Shown one piece after another: positions 8,046 to 16,580 of a stretch of DNA of 46,395 bases. Below the pieces are notes generated by a model. That model searched no databases, was not told the DNA's origin, and saw only the letters and a list, made by a program, of their open reading frames with translations. Where the stretch lies: NCBI RefSeq assembly GCF_004345005.1, contig NZ_SMMX01000022.1, forward strand, positions 1 to 46,395, read 5' to 3'. Every line of letters starts with the position of its first letter. The first letter of the stretch is position 1. The translations under genes were made by a program, and so were the position numbers. Source of the DNA: Extibacter muris. Its GTDB lineage: Bacteria > Bacillota > Clostridia > Lachnospirales > Lachnospiraceae.

Positions 8046-9572
8046 ATGAGTGGTGCTATGGAACAGTATTTATTGGGAATCGATATTGGAACGAGTGCAT
8101 GCAAAGTTGCGGTATTCGATGGGAACGGTCGGGTACAGGCCAGTGCCAGCGGGAGCTACAACGTATACTATCCCCATCCGGGATGGGCGGAACAGAACCC
8201 GGAGGAGTGGTGGCAGGCGGTCTGCTCCGCGGTCAAATCAGTCATTGAGAAGGGCAAGATCAAGCCGTCTGACATCGCGGGCATCGGCATTGACGGGCAG
8301 AGCTGGTCTGCCATTCCCATCGACGGAGATGGAAATGTACTGGCCAACACGCCGATCTGGATGGATACGAGAGCGGCCGCCATCTGTGAGGAGACGGGAC
8401 GCCGTATCGGCGTGAAGAGGATATTTGACGTGTGCGGCAACCCGTTCAAGCCTTCTTACACTACGCCAAAGGTGCTCTGGTATAAGGAGCAGATGCCGGA
8501 AGTGTACAAGAACACGGACAAGGTCCTGCAGTCCAACAGCTATATAGCATTTAAGCTGACCGGAGAAGTGACGCAGGAGCTGACACAGGGATACGGGCAC
8601 CATTGCTTCAGCATGAGGCACGGTACGTGGGATAAGGATATGTGCCGTGAACTGGGCATGGAACCCGACATGCTGCCGGACATCTGTGCGAGCCATCAGG
8701 TCATCGGCACCGTGACGGCCAGGGCAGCTGCGGAGTGTGGGCTGGCAGAAGGGATACCTGTCGTGGCAGGCGCGCTCGACGCCGCATGCGGAACGCTTGG
8801 AGCAGGAGCCATACATCCCGGCGAGACGCAGGAGCAGGGCGGCCAGGCCGGGGGCATGAGCATCTGTATGGATACATACAAGGCGGATGAGCGGCTTATC
8901 CTGAGCTTCCATGCCGTCCCGGGACAGTGGATCCTTCAGGGAGGAACGGTCGGAGGCGGAGGCGTCATGCGCTGGCTGGAGCATGAATTTGCAGACTATG
9001 AACGGTTGAAAGGGAAAGGGACCGGCAAGAGTTCTCTGGAACTTTTTAATGAGCTGGCCGAAAAAGTCTCTGCGGGAAGCGATGGCGTGGTGTTCCTCCC
9101 TTATATGTCAGGAGAGCGTTCCCCTATCTGGGATCCGCATGCGAAGGGAGTTTATTACGGGCTGGATTTCAGCAAGACGAAAGGACATTTTATCAGAGCG
9201 GCAATGGAAGGGGTAGCCCTGTCGCTGAGACACAACCTGGAAGTGGCAGAACAGGCGGGGGCATCGGTCAGTGAGCTTCGCTCTATGGGCGGCTCTGCCA
9301 ATTCCCTGCTCTGGACGCAGATCAAGTCTGATGTGACGGGCAAGAGGATTGTCGTCCCGTCATCCGATACAGCCACGACGCTTGGGGCCGTTATCCTTGC
9401 GGGCGTCGGGGTGGGCATGTACAAAAGCTTTGATGAGGCTGTCAACAAGACGGTTGCGAAGAAGCGGTATCATGAGCCCGACATTGGAAAGCAGGAAATA
9501 TATACGAAGAATTATAGGGTATATCTGAAGCTGTATGAGAATCTCAAAGCAGTCATGAAAGGAGAAGAATAA
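8046..9572 (+). CDS. FGGY-family carbohydrate kinase (xylulokinase-like)
   Basis: A 508-residue FGGY kinase resembling XylB. It has GIDIGTSACK near the N-terminus, GWAEQNPEEWW and GIDGQSW in the substrate domain, IWMDTRA, the catalytic Asp245 in AGALDAACGTLGAG, the MSGERSPIWDPHAKG signature region and GGSANSLLW near the C-terminus. The ribosome site is weak (GCAGAAAGA), and an ATG four codons in (8058) is an alternative start. It sits between the bisphosphate aldolase and the GatD-like dehydrogenase, so it may feed a free ketose or polyol into the pathway in place of a PTS, which the operon lacks. Confidence 0.87.
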   Translation: MSGAMEQYLLGIDIGTSACKVAVFDGNGRVQASASGSYNVYYPHPGWAEQNPEEWWQAVCSAVKSVIEKGKIKPSDIAGIGIDGQSWSAIPIDGDGNVLANTPIWMDTRAAAICEETGRRIGVKRIFDVCGNPFKPSYTTPKVLWYKEQMPEVYKNTDKVLQSNSYIAFKLTGEVTQELTQGYGHHCFSMRHGTWDKDMCRELGMEPDMLPDICASHQVIGTVTARAAAECGLAEGIPVVAGALDAACGTLGAGAIHPGETQEQGGQAGGMSICMDTYKADERLILSFHAVPGQWILQGGTVGGGGVMRWLEHEFADYERLKGKGTGKSSLELFNELAEKVSAGSDGVVFLPYMSGERSPIWDPHAKGVYYGLDFSKTKGHFIRAAMEGVALSLRHNLEVAEQAGASVSELRSMGGSANSLLWTQIKSDVTGKRIVVPSSDTATTLGAVILAGVGVGMYKSFDEAVNKTVAKKRYHEPDIGKQEIYTKNYRVYLKLYENLKAVMKGEE

Positions 9573-9574
9573 CG

Positions 9575-10624
9575 ATGAAAGCAGCGGTTGTATGTGCAAA
9601 TGAGGATGTACGGTATCTGGACTATGAGGAGCCAAAAGCAGAGCCGGGTATGGTAAAGGTAAAGGTAAAAGCCTCCGGCATATGTGGTTCCGACATACCA
9701 AGGGTGCTTCACAATGGTGTGCATTTCTATCCGATTGTCCTGGGACATGAGTTCTCCGGAGATGTTGTTGAGACAGGAGAAGGGGTCACCAAGGTAAAAG
9801 TCGGAGACAGGGTGTCGGGCGCGCCTCTTCTGCCGTGTATGAAATGCGACGACTGCCAGAACGGCAACTTCTCTCTCTGCAAGAAGTACAGCTTTATCGG
9901 TTCCAGGCAGCAGGGCAGCAATGCAGATTACGTCGTCATCCCGGAACAGAACGCGGTCGTATTTGACAAGTCCGTCTCCTATGAGCAGGGGGCGATGTTT
10001 GAACCTTCTACCGTCGCGCTCCACGGAGTGTTCCAGAATGATTATAAGGGCGGCGGATACGTAGCTGTGCTTGGCGGCGGGACGATCGGCATGTTTACGA
10101 TGCAGTGGGCGAAGATATTCGGCTCCAAGAAAATCGTCGTGTTTGATATAAGCAAAGAGCGTCTGAACCTTGCGAAGAAGCTCGGCGCTGACGCGGCCAT
10201 AAATACAGCCGAAGAGGGCTATATGGAAAAAGCGATGGATCTTACCGGCGGCAAGGGTTACAGCTATGTATTTGAGACCGCAGGGCAGGTACCGACGATG
10301 CAGATGGCATTTGAACTGGCAGCCAACAAGGCATATGTCTGCTTTATCGGGACGCCTCACGCCGACCTGACATTTACGCCCGCGATGTGGGAGAACATGA
10401 ACCGGAAAGAGTTCAAGCTGACAGGTTCCTGGATGTCGTACAGCGCCCCGTTCCCGGGGAGAGAGTGGGAGCTGACCGCACATTATTTTGCGACAGGGCA
10501 GCTGAAGTTCGATCCGGGCTTCATCTACAAGAAGATGCCTATGAAACAGGCGCAGGAGGCATTTCAGATGTTTCAGACACCGGGGCTCGTCAAAGGAAAA
10601 GTTCTGCTCGTCAACGAAGATTAG
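9575..10624 (+). CDS. gatD: Galactitol-1-phosphate 5-dehydrogenase-like zinc alcohol dehydrogenase
   Basis: A 349-residue medium-chain zinc dehydrogenase. The catalytic-zinc motifs GICGSD and GHEFSGDVVE, the structural-zinc cysteines in CMKCDDCQNGNFSLC, and the Rossmann motif GGGTIG are all present. From memory it follows E. coli GatD along its length (GSDIPR, YPIVLGHEFSG, PLLPC, FIGSR, GSWMSYS.P.PG.EWE). GatD oxidises galactitol 1-phosphate to tagatose 6-phosphate. It starts 2 bases after the FGGY kinase stop. With no galactitol PTS in the operon, the substrate may be another hexitol phosphate. Confidence 0.82.
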   Translation: MKAAVVCANEDVRYLDYEEPKAEPGMVKVKVKASGICGSDIPRVLHNGVHFYPIVLGHEFSGDVVETGEGVTKVKVGDRVSGAPLLPCMKCDDCQNGNFSLCKKYSFIGSRQQGSNADYVVIPEQNAVVFDKSVSYEQGAMFEPSTVALHGVFQNDYKGGGYVAVLGGGTIGMFTMQWAKIFGSKKIVVFDISKERLNLAKKLGADAAINTAEEGYMEKAMDLTGGKGYSYVFETAGQVPTMQMAFELAANKAYVCFIGTPHADLTFTPAMWENMNRKEFKLTGSWMSYSAPFPGREWELTAHYFATGQLKFDPGFIYKKMPMKQAQEAFQMFQTPGLVKGKVLLVNED

Positions 10625-10633
10625 GAGGTAGCC

Positions 10634-11563
10634 ATGATACTGACAGTTACATTGAATGCGTCAATTGATAAGCGGTATGTGCTGGAAGAATTTAAGGTAG
10701 GTGAAGTCAACCGGCTGAAGCATTGCCAGTATACGCCTGGGGGAAAAGGGCTGAATGTGTCCAGAGTCATCCGGATTGCAGGGGGAGAGACCACAGCCAC
10801 CGGTTTTGTTGGCGGCCACGCAGGCAAGTATATCGAGGAGGCGCTCGGGGACTTTGGCGTAACCTGTGCGTTCTGCCATGTGGACGAGGAAAGCCGTTCC
10901 TGCGTGAACATCTGGGACGGGAAGAACTGCATCCAGACGGAACTTCTGGAACCAGGCTTGACCGTAGGAGAAGCAGATTTTGAGCGGTTTATAGAAGAAT
11001 ACCGGGAGCTTGCCGTACGTGCAGACGTAGTGGCTGTCTCCGGAAGTGTCCCACGGGGGCTTGACGGCACGGCTTACCAGCGTCTTGTCGCTATTGCCAA
11101 AGAGGCAGGCAGAAAGGTCATACTGGATACGAGCGGTGCACTTCTTAAGCAGGGGATAGAAGCGGGACCGGCCCTCATCAAGCCAAACATTGATGAGATA
11201 CGTATGCTCACAGGGAAGGACTGTGGCAGGATGGACGATATCATAGAGGCGGCACGGGCCATCCATGAAGCCGGCGTAGAGAATGTGGCAGTTTCCCTTG
11301 GTGCCGACGGCTCTCTCGTCGTGTGTGGCGAAGGCATCTACCGTGCCGTGGTACCGAAGCTTGACACGGTCAATACGGTGGGCTGCGGCGACTCCATGAT
11401 TGCCGGATTTGCCCTCGGGCTGGAGGAAGGCTGCGGCATGGAAGAGACGCTTCGGAAGGCGAGCGCCATCTCTGCGGCTGCGGCGCTTCAGGAAGAGACC
11501 GGAATCTTTGACGTGGAAGACATGGAGAGGATATATGACAAGGTCGAGATTCAAAGGTTATAA
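10634..11563 (+). CDS. PfkB-family ketose-phosphate kinase (tagatose-6-P / fructose-1-P kinase)
   Basis: A 309-residue ribokinase-fold kinase of the LacC/FruK branch. The N-terminal GGKGLNVSRVI motif and the C-terminal PfkB signature NTVGCGDSMIAGF, with catalytic Asp in GCGD, are intact. It would convert tagatose 6-phosphate to tagatose 1,6-bisphosphate (or fructose 1-phosphate to the 1,6-bisphosphate). It follows the GatD-like gene by 9 bases behind AGGAGG and completes a dehydrogenase-kinase-aldolase route within one operon. Confidence 0.87.
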   Translation: MILTVTLNASIDKRYVLEEFKVGEVNRLKHCQYTPGGKGLNVSRVIRIAGGETTATGFVGGHAGKYIEEALGDFGVTCAFCHVDEESRSCVNIWDGKNCIQTELLEPGLTVGEADFERFIEEYRELAVRADVVAVSGSVPRGLDGTAYQRLVAIAKEAGRKVILDTSGALLKQGIEAGPALIKPNIDEIRMLTGKDCGRMDDIIEAARAIHEAGVENVAVSLGADGSLVVCGEGIYRAVVPKLDTVNTVGCGDSMIAGFALGLEEGCGMEETLRKASAISAAAALQEETGIFDVEDMERIYDKVEIQRL

Positions 11564-11614
11564 AGTGATATCGTTAAAAATTTTATATGCAATATCTTGC
11601 TAAATGTCTGAAAC

Positions 11615-11650
11615 GGCTGTAGACAATATCTGTCTGCAGCCTATTTTATT
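11615..11650 (+). terminator. Rho-independent terminator
   Basis: An 11-bp stem (11615-11625 with 11631-11641, one G:U pair) and 5-base loop, followed by TATTTTATTT. It lies about 50 bases after the ketose-phosphate kinase and ends the DeoR operon. Confidence 0.7.
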
Positions 11651-11750
11651 TCCATCATCAAAAAGAATATGTGTAAAAAATACAGTAAATGGAAATATTT
11701 GATTGCACTGAGCTGATTTGAATTTATAATAACAGTAAGGTGTTTCTCTC

Positions 11751-11765
11751 TGAAAATGATTTTCA
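11751..11765 (+). promoter_or_regulatory. RpiR-type operator, distal copy
   Basis: TGAAAATGATTTTCA: perfect 7-bp arms TGAAAAT/ATTTTCA around a single base. It is the same palindrome, apart from the centre base, as the copy at 11924-11938. It lies 125 bases upstream of the promoter, where looping with the proximal site is possible. Confidence 0.6.
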
Positions 11766-11889
11766 AGGAAATTCAAGGAGACAGGCATGTCAATGTAAGG
11801 GTATGCCAAAGGAGGTGCATAAATATAAAATAGGTTATTTGTGAATATTGTATAAAAAGTCCTTGCTGATAAAAAAGAAATAATAGTTG

Positions 11890-11918
11890 TTGACAAAAAA
11901 GATAATCATTGATATTAT
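11890..11918 (+). promoter_or_regulatory. Promoter of the RpiR / ABC transporter operon
   Basis: TTGACA (11890-11895) and TATTAT (11913-11918) with a 17-base spacer, about 80 bases before the regulator start. The -10 box ends 5 bases before the proximal palindrome, so a bound repressor would cover the transcription start. Confidence 0.8.
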
Positions 11919-11923
11919 TATGT

Positions 11924-11938
11924 TGAAAATAATTTTCA
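11924..11938 (+). promoter_or_regulatory. RpiR-type operator, proximal copy
   Basis: TGAAAATAATTTTCA, with perfect 7-bp arms around one central base, placed immediately downstream of the -10 box where it would overlap the transcription start. Symmetric TGAAA/TTTCA sites are typical of RpiR/MurR-family repressors, and the next gene encodes one. Confidence 0.7.
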
Positions 11939-11997
11939 TGAAAATATAAAACATAAATATACTATTCATAATAATTATTTCCATACCAGGAGGATGA

Positions 11998-12873
11998 ATG
12001 AAAAAACTCAGTAATACCGCAACACCAGAAATACTTATCAATATTAAACGTAATATGCATCATATGAGCCCGGCTATGAACAAGCTTGCCAAATATATAT
12101 TGGAAAATTATAAGAAGCTCGACGGCATCCAGATTCACCAGCTTGCAAAGGAAAGCGGGGTCAGTGAAGCTACTATTACAAGGTTCGTAAAAGAGATAGG
12201 GTTTCAGAATTACCAGGCTTTTGTACTTCAGATGGCCAAGGTAAATACAAAAAAAGAACAGTCTGCGCTCAGTTATGGGAGCATCCAGGAGGATGACGAT
12301 GTGCCTACAATCTGTAGCAAGGTGTTCTCCATGAACATCCAGACGATAACGGACACGCTCAGCATTCTGGATACGGATAAGATCGTACATGCCGTAGAAG
12401 CAATTGCAGATGCAAGGCGAATTATGATATTTGCCCAGGGCCGTTCCCAGGTTACTGCAAAAAGCCTTCGCCAGAGACTCAGCAGGCTTGGCTTGAGCCC
12501 ATGCCTTTACACGGATGCACATGACGGCGCGATTGCCTCATCATTGGCAGAAAAAGAGGATGTTGTAATTGGAATCAGCACGTACGGACGGTCAAGAATG
12601 GTTGTGGCTAATATGGAGCGGGCAAGAAAAAAAGGTGCCGTTACAATAGCAGTCACAAGTTATGACAATACTCCACTGGAACAATTTGCAGACATCGTCC
12701 TGAAGACTGTGAACAATGAAAATCTAAATTTTGGCTATGAGCCGTCCTGCGCGACGGTAACCCAGATGATTATGCTGGACTGCCTGTATATACTGCTGTA
12801 TCTGAAGGATAAGGAAATATCAGATAGATATATCAATACTTCCATAGAAGCAGTAGAAGAAGAAAAGATGTAA
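11998..12873 (+). CDS. RpiR/MurR-family transcriptional regulator (HTH + SIS)
   Basis: A 291-residue regulator. An N-terminal RpiR helix-turn-helix (about residues 1-77, with IHQLAKESGVSEATITRFVKEIGF-like helix) is followed by a SIS sugar-phosphate isomerase-like domain (about 105-250, IMIFAQGRSQ...GISTYGRS). Such proteins sense a phosphosugar and usually repress the operon they lead. The start follows AGGAGG (11988-11993) by 4 bases. Two identical palindromes upstream are the likely operators, one on its own promoter, which points to autoregulation of the whole ABC importer-aldolase-kinase operon. Confidence 0.92.
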   Translation: MKKLSNTATPEILINIKRNMHHMSPAMNKLAKYILENYKKLDGIQIHQLAKESGVSEATITRFVKEIGFQNYQAFVLQMAKVNTKKEQSALSYGSIQEDDDVPTICSKVFSMNIQTITDTLSILDTDKIVHAVEAIADARRIMIFAQGRSQVTAKSLRQRLSRLGLSPCLYTDAHDGAIASSLAEKEDVVIGISTYGRSRMVVANMERARKKGAVTIAVTSYDNTPLEQFADIVLKTVNNENLNFGYEPSCATVTQMIMLDCLYILLYLKDKEISDRYINTSIEAVEEEKM

Positions 12874-12973
12874 CGTCAAGGACTTTTTATACAATATGAA
12901 AAAGGTAATTTGCCTGGCACCGGGCAGAGAATACACTTTACGACAAACAATCTATTTTAAGGAGGAAAAGGCT

Positions 12974-13972
12974 ATGAAGAAACGAATCATGGTTGCGATG
13001 CTGTCAGCAGTAATGGTCATGAGCATGGCACTGACGGCATGTGGTAGCAAAGAGGAAAGTCCGAACGAGGACACCAAAAGTGGAGCAGCTGAAGACAGTG
13101 TAGACAAGGGCGGAGGACATAAGTACGGTTTTACATGTATGACTATGAACAATCCGTTTTTTACCACAATCGAAGGTTCCATCCGTAAAGAAGTAGAAGC
13201 AAATGGTGACGAGCTGATTACACTCGATACAAAGCAGGATATCGCTACGCAGATACAGCAGATCGAGGACATGATCAACCAGGGCATTGAAGTCTTGTTC
13301 TTATGTCCGGTGGATTCGGAAGGCATTGCACCGGCGCTTGACATGCTGAAGGATGCAGATATTCCGGTTGTCAACTTTGATACGGATGTTACAGATAAAG
13401 ATAAAGTAGATACCATCCTGGTCTCTAACAATGAATACGCGGGTCAGGTGGTCGGCGAGGCTATGACAGAAAGATATCCGGACGGCGGTAAGATCGCGAT
13501 ACTGGATGCGCCATATGCAGCAGCTTGTGTGCAGCGTGTAGAAGGGTTTATGAAAGGTCTCGGAGATGCCAAAGACAAATTTGAGATTGTTTCACAGCAG
13601 AATGGAAAAGGCGATACGGCAGAATCACTGCCCATTGCAGAAAACATTATACAGGCTAATTCGGATTTGGTTGGATTCTTCTGTATCAATGACCCTTCCG
13701 CCTTAGGCGCATATTCGGCAGTAGAGTCAGCGGGCCTCACTGACCAGGTTGCAGTATTTGGATGTGACGGTTCACCCGATGCCAAGAAATCTATAGAAGA
13801 AGGCGGCATGGCTGGTACCGGGGCACAGTCTCCGATCAATATTGGCAAGCAGTGTGTAGAAGCGGCCAATAAGATCATGGCGGGAGAGAAAGTAGATAAA
13901 GAAATCAAAGTAGATACTTTCTTAATCACAAAAGAGAATGTGAAAGATTACGGGACAGATGGTTGGCAGTAA
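12974..13972 (+). CDS. Sugar ABC transporter substrate-binding lipoprotein (RbsB-like)
   Basis: A 332-residue extracellular sugar-binding lipoprotein. The start at 12974 follows AAGGAGG and gives a clean lipoprotein signal: KKR, a hydrophobic stretch and the lipobox LTAC with Cys at about residue 24. The mature part has the periplasmic-binding type 4 fold features of ribose/galactose binders (FTCMTMNNPFF, DTKQDIATQIQQIEDMI, GIEVLFLCPVDSEGI, FFCINDPSALGA). It leads the importer genes, with a terminator hairpin just after it, so it can be made in excess over the membrane components. The ligand is unknown. Confidence 0.92.
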   Translation: MKKRIMVAMLSAVMVMSMALTACGSKEESPNEDTKSGAAEDSVDKGGGHKYGFTCMTMNNPFFTTIEGSIRKEVEANGDELITLDTKQDIATQIQQIEDMINQGIEVLFLCPVDSEGIAPALDMLKDADIPVVNFDTDVTDKDKVDTILVSNNEYAGQVVGEAMTERYPDGGKIAILDAPYAAACVQRVEGFMKGLGDAKDKFEIVSQQNGKGDTAESLPIAENIIQANSDLVGFFCINDPSALGAYSAVESAGLTDQVAVFGCDGSPDAKKSIEEGGMAGTGAQSPINIGKQCVEAANKIMAGEKVDKEIKVDTFLITKENVKDYGTDGWQ

Positions 13973-13988
13973 GATAGTGCAGATAATT

Positions 13989-14016
13989 GCCGTCAGCATA
14001 GTGCTGGCGGCTTTTT
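13989..14016 (+). terminator. Intercistronic terminator after the binding protein
   Basis: A 10-bp stem with one G:U pair (13989-13998 with 14002-14011), 3-base loop and TTTTT tail. Lying inside the operon, it probably acts as a partial terminator that lowers expression of the ATPase and permease relative to the binding protein, a common arrangement in binding-protein-dependent importers. Confidence 0.65.
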
Positions 14017-14076
14017 GCATCATAAAAGAGACATATTCTGTCCTCTATATTCAAAAAAGCAGGGAGTAGGTGAGCG

Positions 14077-15585
14077 TTGTTGAGTGAATTAGCGTTGCAG
14101 ATGATTAATATCCATAAGAAGTTTCCCGGTGTATATGCATTGAAGAACGTAGGTCTGGAGGTCAGAGAAGGAGAAGTCCATGCTCTGCTCGGCGAAAACG
14201 GTGCCGGCAAATCCACACTGATAAAAGTCCTTGGTGGAATCTACCTCCCTGAGGAGGGAGACATCTATATTGACGGGCACAAGGTGGCGATGAACTCGGT
14301 CAGGGATGCAAAAGAGCATGGAATCAGCATTATCCATCAGGAGCTTTTACTCGTCCCCCAGATGACGGTCGCAGATAATATGTTTTTGGATGAGGCCCCT
14401 GATAAATATGGCTACATTGACCGTAAAAAATCAAGAAAACATGCACAGCAGGCGCTGGAAGAGATGGGAGTGGACATCGATGCGGGTGCAAAGGTTTCTA
14501 ACCTTAGCGTTGCCCAGCAGCAGATTGTAGAAATTGTAAAAGCTGTAAGACAGCGGTCAAAGATTATCGTGATGGATGAGCCTACATCTTCTCTTTCTGA
14601 CAATGAGATACGGATGTTGTTCGAGATTGTGAGAAACCTCAGAAAAAAGGGTACTGCAATCATATTTATTTCCCACAAGCTGGAAGAATTATTTGAGATA
14701 ACGGACCGCATCACGATTATGCGGGACGGGGAGCTGATAAAAACTGTAGTCACAAAAGATACGGACAGGGAAGAACTGATTTCCCTCATGGTAGGCAGAA
14801 CGCTGGACAACTATTATATACGGGATTCATTTGAGAAGGGCGAAGTAGTCTTGAAGGCAGAGCATCTTGAGCAGGAAGGAACACTTCATGATATAAATTT
14901 TGAACTACATAAAGGAGAGATACTGGGATTTGCAGGGCTGGTCGGTGCAGGAAGAACGGAGCTGATGCAGGCTCTCTTTGGTATCACAAGGTTACAGGAC
15001 GGCAACATCTATGTAAAAGGGAAACGGGTGAATATCAATGACCCTCTGTCTGCGATGAAAGCCGGAATTGCGCTTGTACCGGAGGATAGAAAGCTCCAGG
15101 GGCTGATACTGGAAAATACGGTCGGCTTTAATATGACGATTACAGTCCTGAAGGAGTTTATCAAGGGGATACGGGTAAACAGGAAAAAAGAAAAAGGCAT
15201 GCTGGATACGTATCAGAAGCTGCTGGGAATCAAGACACCGTCCTACAGCCAGAGGGCAGGCAACTTAAGCGGGGGCAACCAGCAGAAGATCGTCATTACG
15301 AAATGGCTGGCGGTTAAGCCGGATGTGCTCATTCTGGATGAACCTACAAGGGGAATCGATGTGGGCGCGAAGGCTGAGATATACTCCATTATGAATGAGC
15401 TGACGAAGAAAGGGATGTCCATCATTATGGTTTCGTCTGAGATGCCGGAAGTAATGGGGATGAGTGACAGGATCTGCGTGATGAGTGAAGGCAGGCTCAC
15501 GGGGACTGTCAGCAGGGAAGAATTTTCACAGGAGAGAATATTATCATACGCATTGGAGGGAAGAACTGATGAAGGCAGAAAATAG
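14077..15585 (+). CDS. Sugar ABC transporter ATP-binding protein (RbsA/MglA-like)
   Basis: A 502-residue double ABC ATPase of the carbohydrate-uptake 2 type. Domain 1 has Walker A GENGAGKST, a modified signature LSVAQQQ and Walker B VMDEPTSSL; domain 2 has GLVGAGRTE in place of a classic Walker A, the signature LSGGNQQK and LDEPTRGID. The degenerate second Walker A is normal for RbsA/MglA. The likely start is TTG at 14077, 10 bases after AGGGAG; an ATG at 14101 is an alternative. Its last 17 bases overlap the permease gene. Confidence 0.92.
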   Translation: MLSELALQMINIHKKFPGVYALKNVGLEVREGEVHALLGENGAGKSTLIKVLGGIYLPEEGDIYIDGHKVAMNSVRDAKEHGISIIHQELLLVPQMTVADNMFLDEAPDKYGYIDRKKSRKHAQQALEEMGVDIDAGAKVSNLSVAQQQIVEIVKAVRQRSKIIVMDEPTSSLSDNEIRMLFEIVRNLRKKGTAIIFISHKLEELFEITDRITIMRDGELIKTVVTKDTDREELISLMVGRTLDNYYIRDSFEKGEVVLKAEHLEQEGTLHDINFELHKGEILGFAGLVGAGRTELMQALFGITRLQDGNIYVKGKRVNINDPLSAMKAGIALVPEDRKLQGLILENTVGFNMTITVLKEFIKGIRVNRKKEKGMLDTYQKLLGIKTPSYSQRAGNLSGGNQQKIVITKWLAVKPDVLILDEPTRGIDVGAKAEIYSIMNELTKKGMSIIMVSSEMPEVMGMSDRICVMSEGRLTGTVSREEFSQERILSYALEGRTDEGRK

Positions 15586-16543
15586 AGAAAGAAGAGTGAC
15601 AGCGGGAAACAAGTCGTTTCTTAAGGATAATGTTGCAATAATCAGCGGTCTTGTCATATTATGTCTGTTTTTGACATTCATGTCCGATTCCTTTTTGACG
15701 CAGAGCAACCTGATGAGCCTGCTCCGTCAGATGACCAATAATGTCTTTCTGACATTAGGGGTAATGATGTGTATCATCATAGGCGGCATTGATATATCCG
15801 TAGGTTCGGTGTTCGCACTGGGGGGGACGGTCGCCGCAGGTATGATTGCCCACTATCATGTGCCCATACCTGCCGCAATCATGCTGGGACTTCTCGCGGG
15901 AGCCGCATGTGGTGCATTCAATGGCTTCTTCGTGTCCATGGTAAGAGTACCGGCATTCATCGCGACGATGGCCATGCTCAATATTGCCAGAGGGATTGCT
16001 TACCTGATGACAAATGCGGAACCCATCCGATGCACAGAGAAAGCATTTACCAACCTGGGGACAGGGAGGCTTGGCATTATTCCGCTCCCGGTCATCTATG
16101 CGGTAGTATGGGTTATCTTGATATGGCTGTTCCTGAATAAAACGAGGATGGGGAGATATGTGTATGCCGTGGGCGGAAATATGGAAGCAGCCAGGTTTTC
16201 TGGAATCAATATCAAGGTCGTGCAGTTTACCGTACATACGCTGTCTGGCTTTCTGGCGGCATGGGCTGGGATTGTCATGGCGGCCAGGATGTATTCAGGA
16301 CAGCCCGCTGTCGCAGTCGGCTGGGAGATGGATGCCGTGGCGGCCAGCGCTCTCGGAGGAGTCAGCCTGATGGGCGGTTCCGGCAGTGTGGTAAGTGCCA
16401 TGATTGGTGTCCTGATCATAGGAGTCCTTAAAAATGGGCTGAACCTGATGAATGTCAATTCATTCTGGCAATTGATCGTACAGGGCCTTGTGGTACTGGC
16501 GGCAGTTTCCATGGACATGGTAAAGCAGAGAAAGCAAAGATAA
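15569..16543 (+). CDS. Sugar ABC transporter permease (RbsC-like)
   Basis: A 324-residue membrane permease of the BPD_transp_2 family with about 8-10 hydrophobic segments. It carries the conserved GGIDISVGS motif after the first helices and the EAARFSGI...K cytoplasmic loop typical of RbsC. The start at 15569 has GGAGG upstream and overlaps the ATPase gene by 17 bases, indicating translational coupling. One permease gene is enough because RbsC-type permeases form homodimers. Confidence 0.92.
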   Translation: MKAENRERRVTAGNKSFLKDNVAIISGLVILCLFLTFMSDSFLTQSNLMSLLRQMTNNVFLTLGVMMCIIIGGIDISVGSVFALGGTVAAGMIAHYHVPIPAAIMLGLLAGAACGAFNGFFVSMVRVPAFIATMAMLNIARGIAYLMTNAEPIRCTEKAFTNLGTGRLGIIPLPVIYAVVWVILIWLFLNKTRMGRYVYAVGGNMEAARFSGINIKVVQFTVHTLSGFLAAWAGIVMAARMYSGQPAVAVGWEMDAVAASALGGVSLMGGSGSVVSAMIGVLIIGVLKNGLNLMNVNSFWQLIVQGLVVLAAVSMDMVKQRKQR

Positions 16544-16580
16544 GCAGCTGAAAACGAGAACACATAAGGAGGAAGAAACA

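Larger units (their letters stand above)
11564..11997 (+). other. Regulatory intergenic region between the DeoR and RpiR operons
   Basis: This 434-base AT-rich gap holds a terminator (11615-11650), two copies of one 15-bp palindrome (11751-11765 and 11924-11938) and a near-consensus promoter (11890-11918). Short open stretches behind AGGAG-like sequences at about 11775-11845 encode fewer than 15 residues and look like noise or relics. I see no convincing gene. Confidence 0.7.

Noticed and set aside
11600-11896. 98-codon minus-strand frame in the gap before the RpiR gene
   Set aside because: It covers the terminator, both operators or promoter surroundings, is AT-rich by composition and resembles no family.
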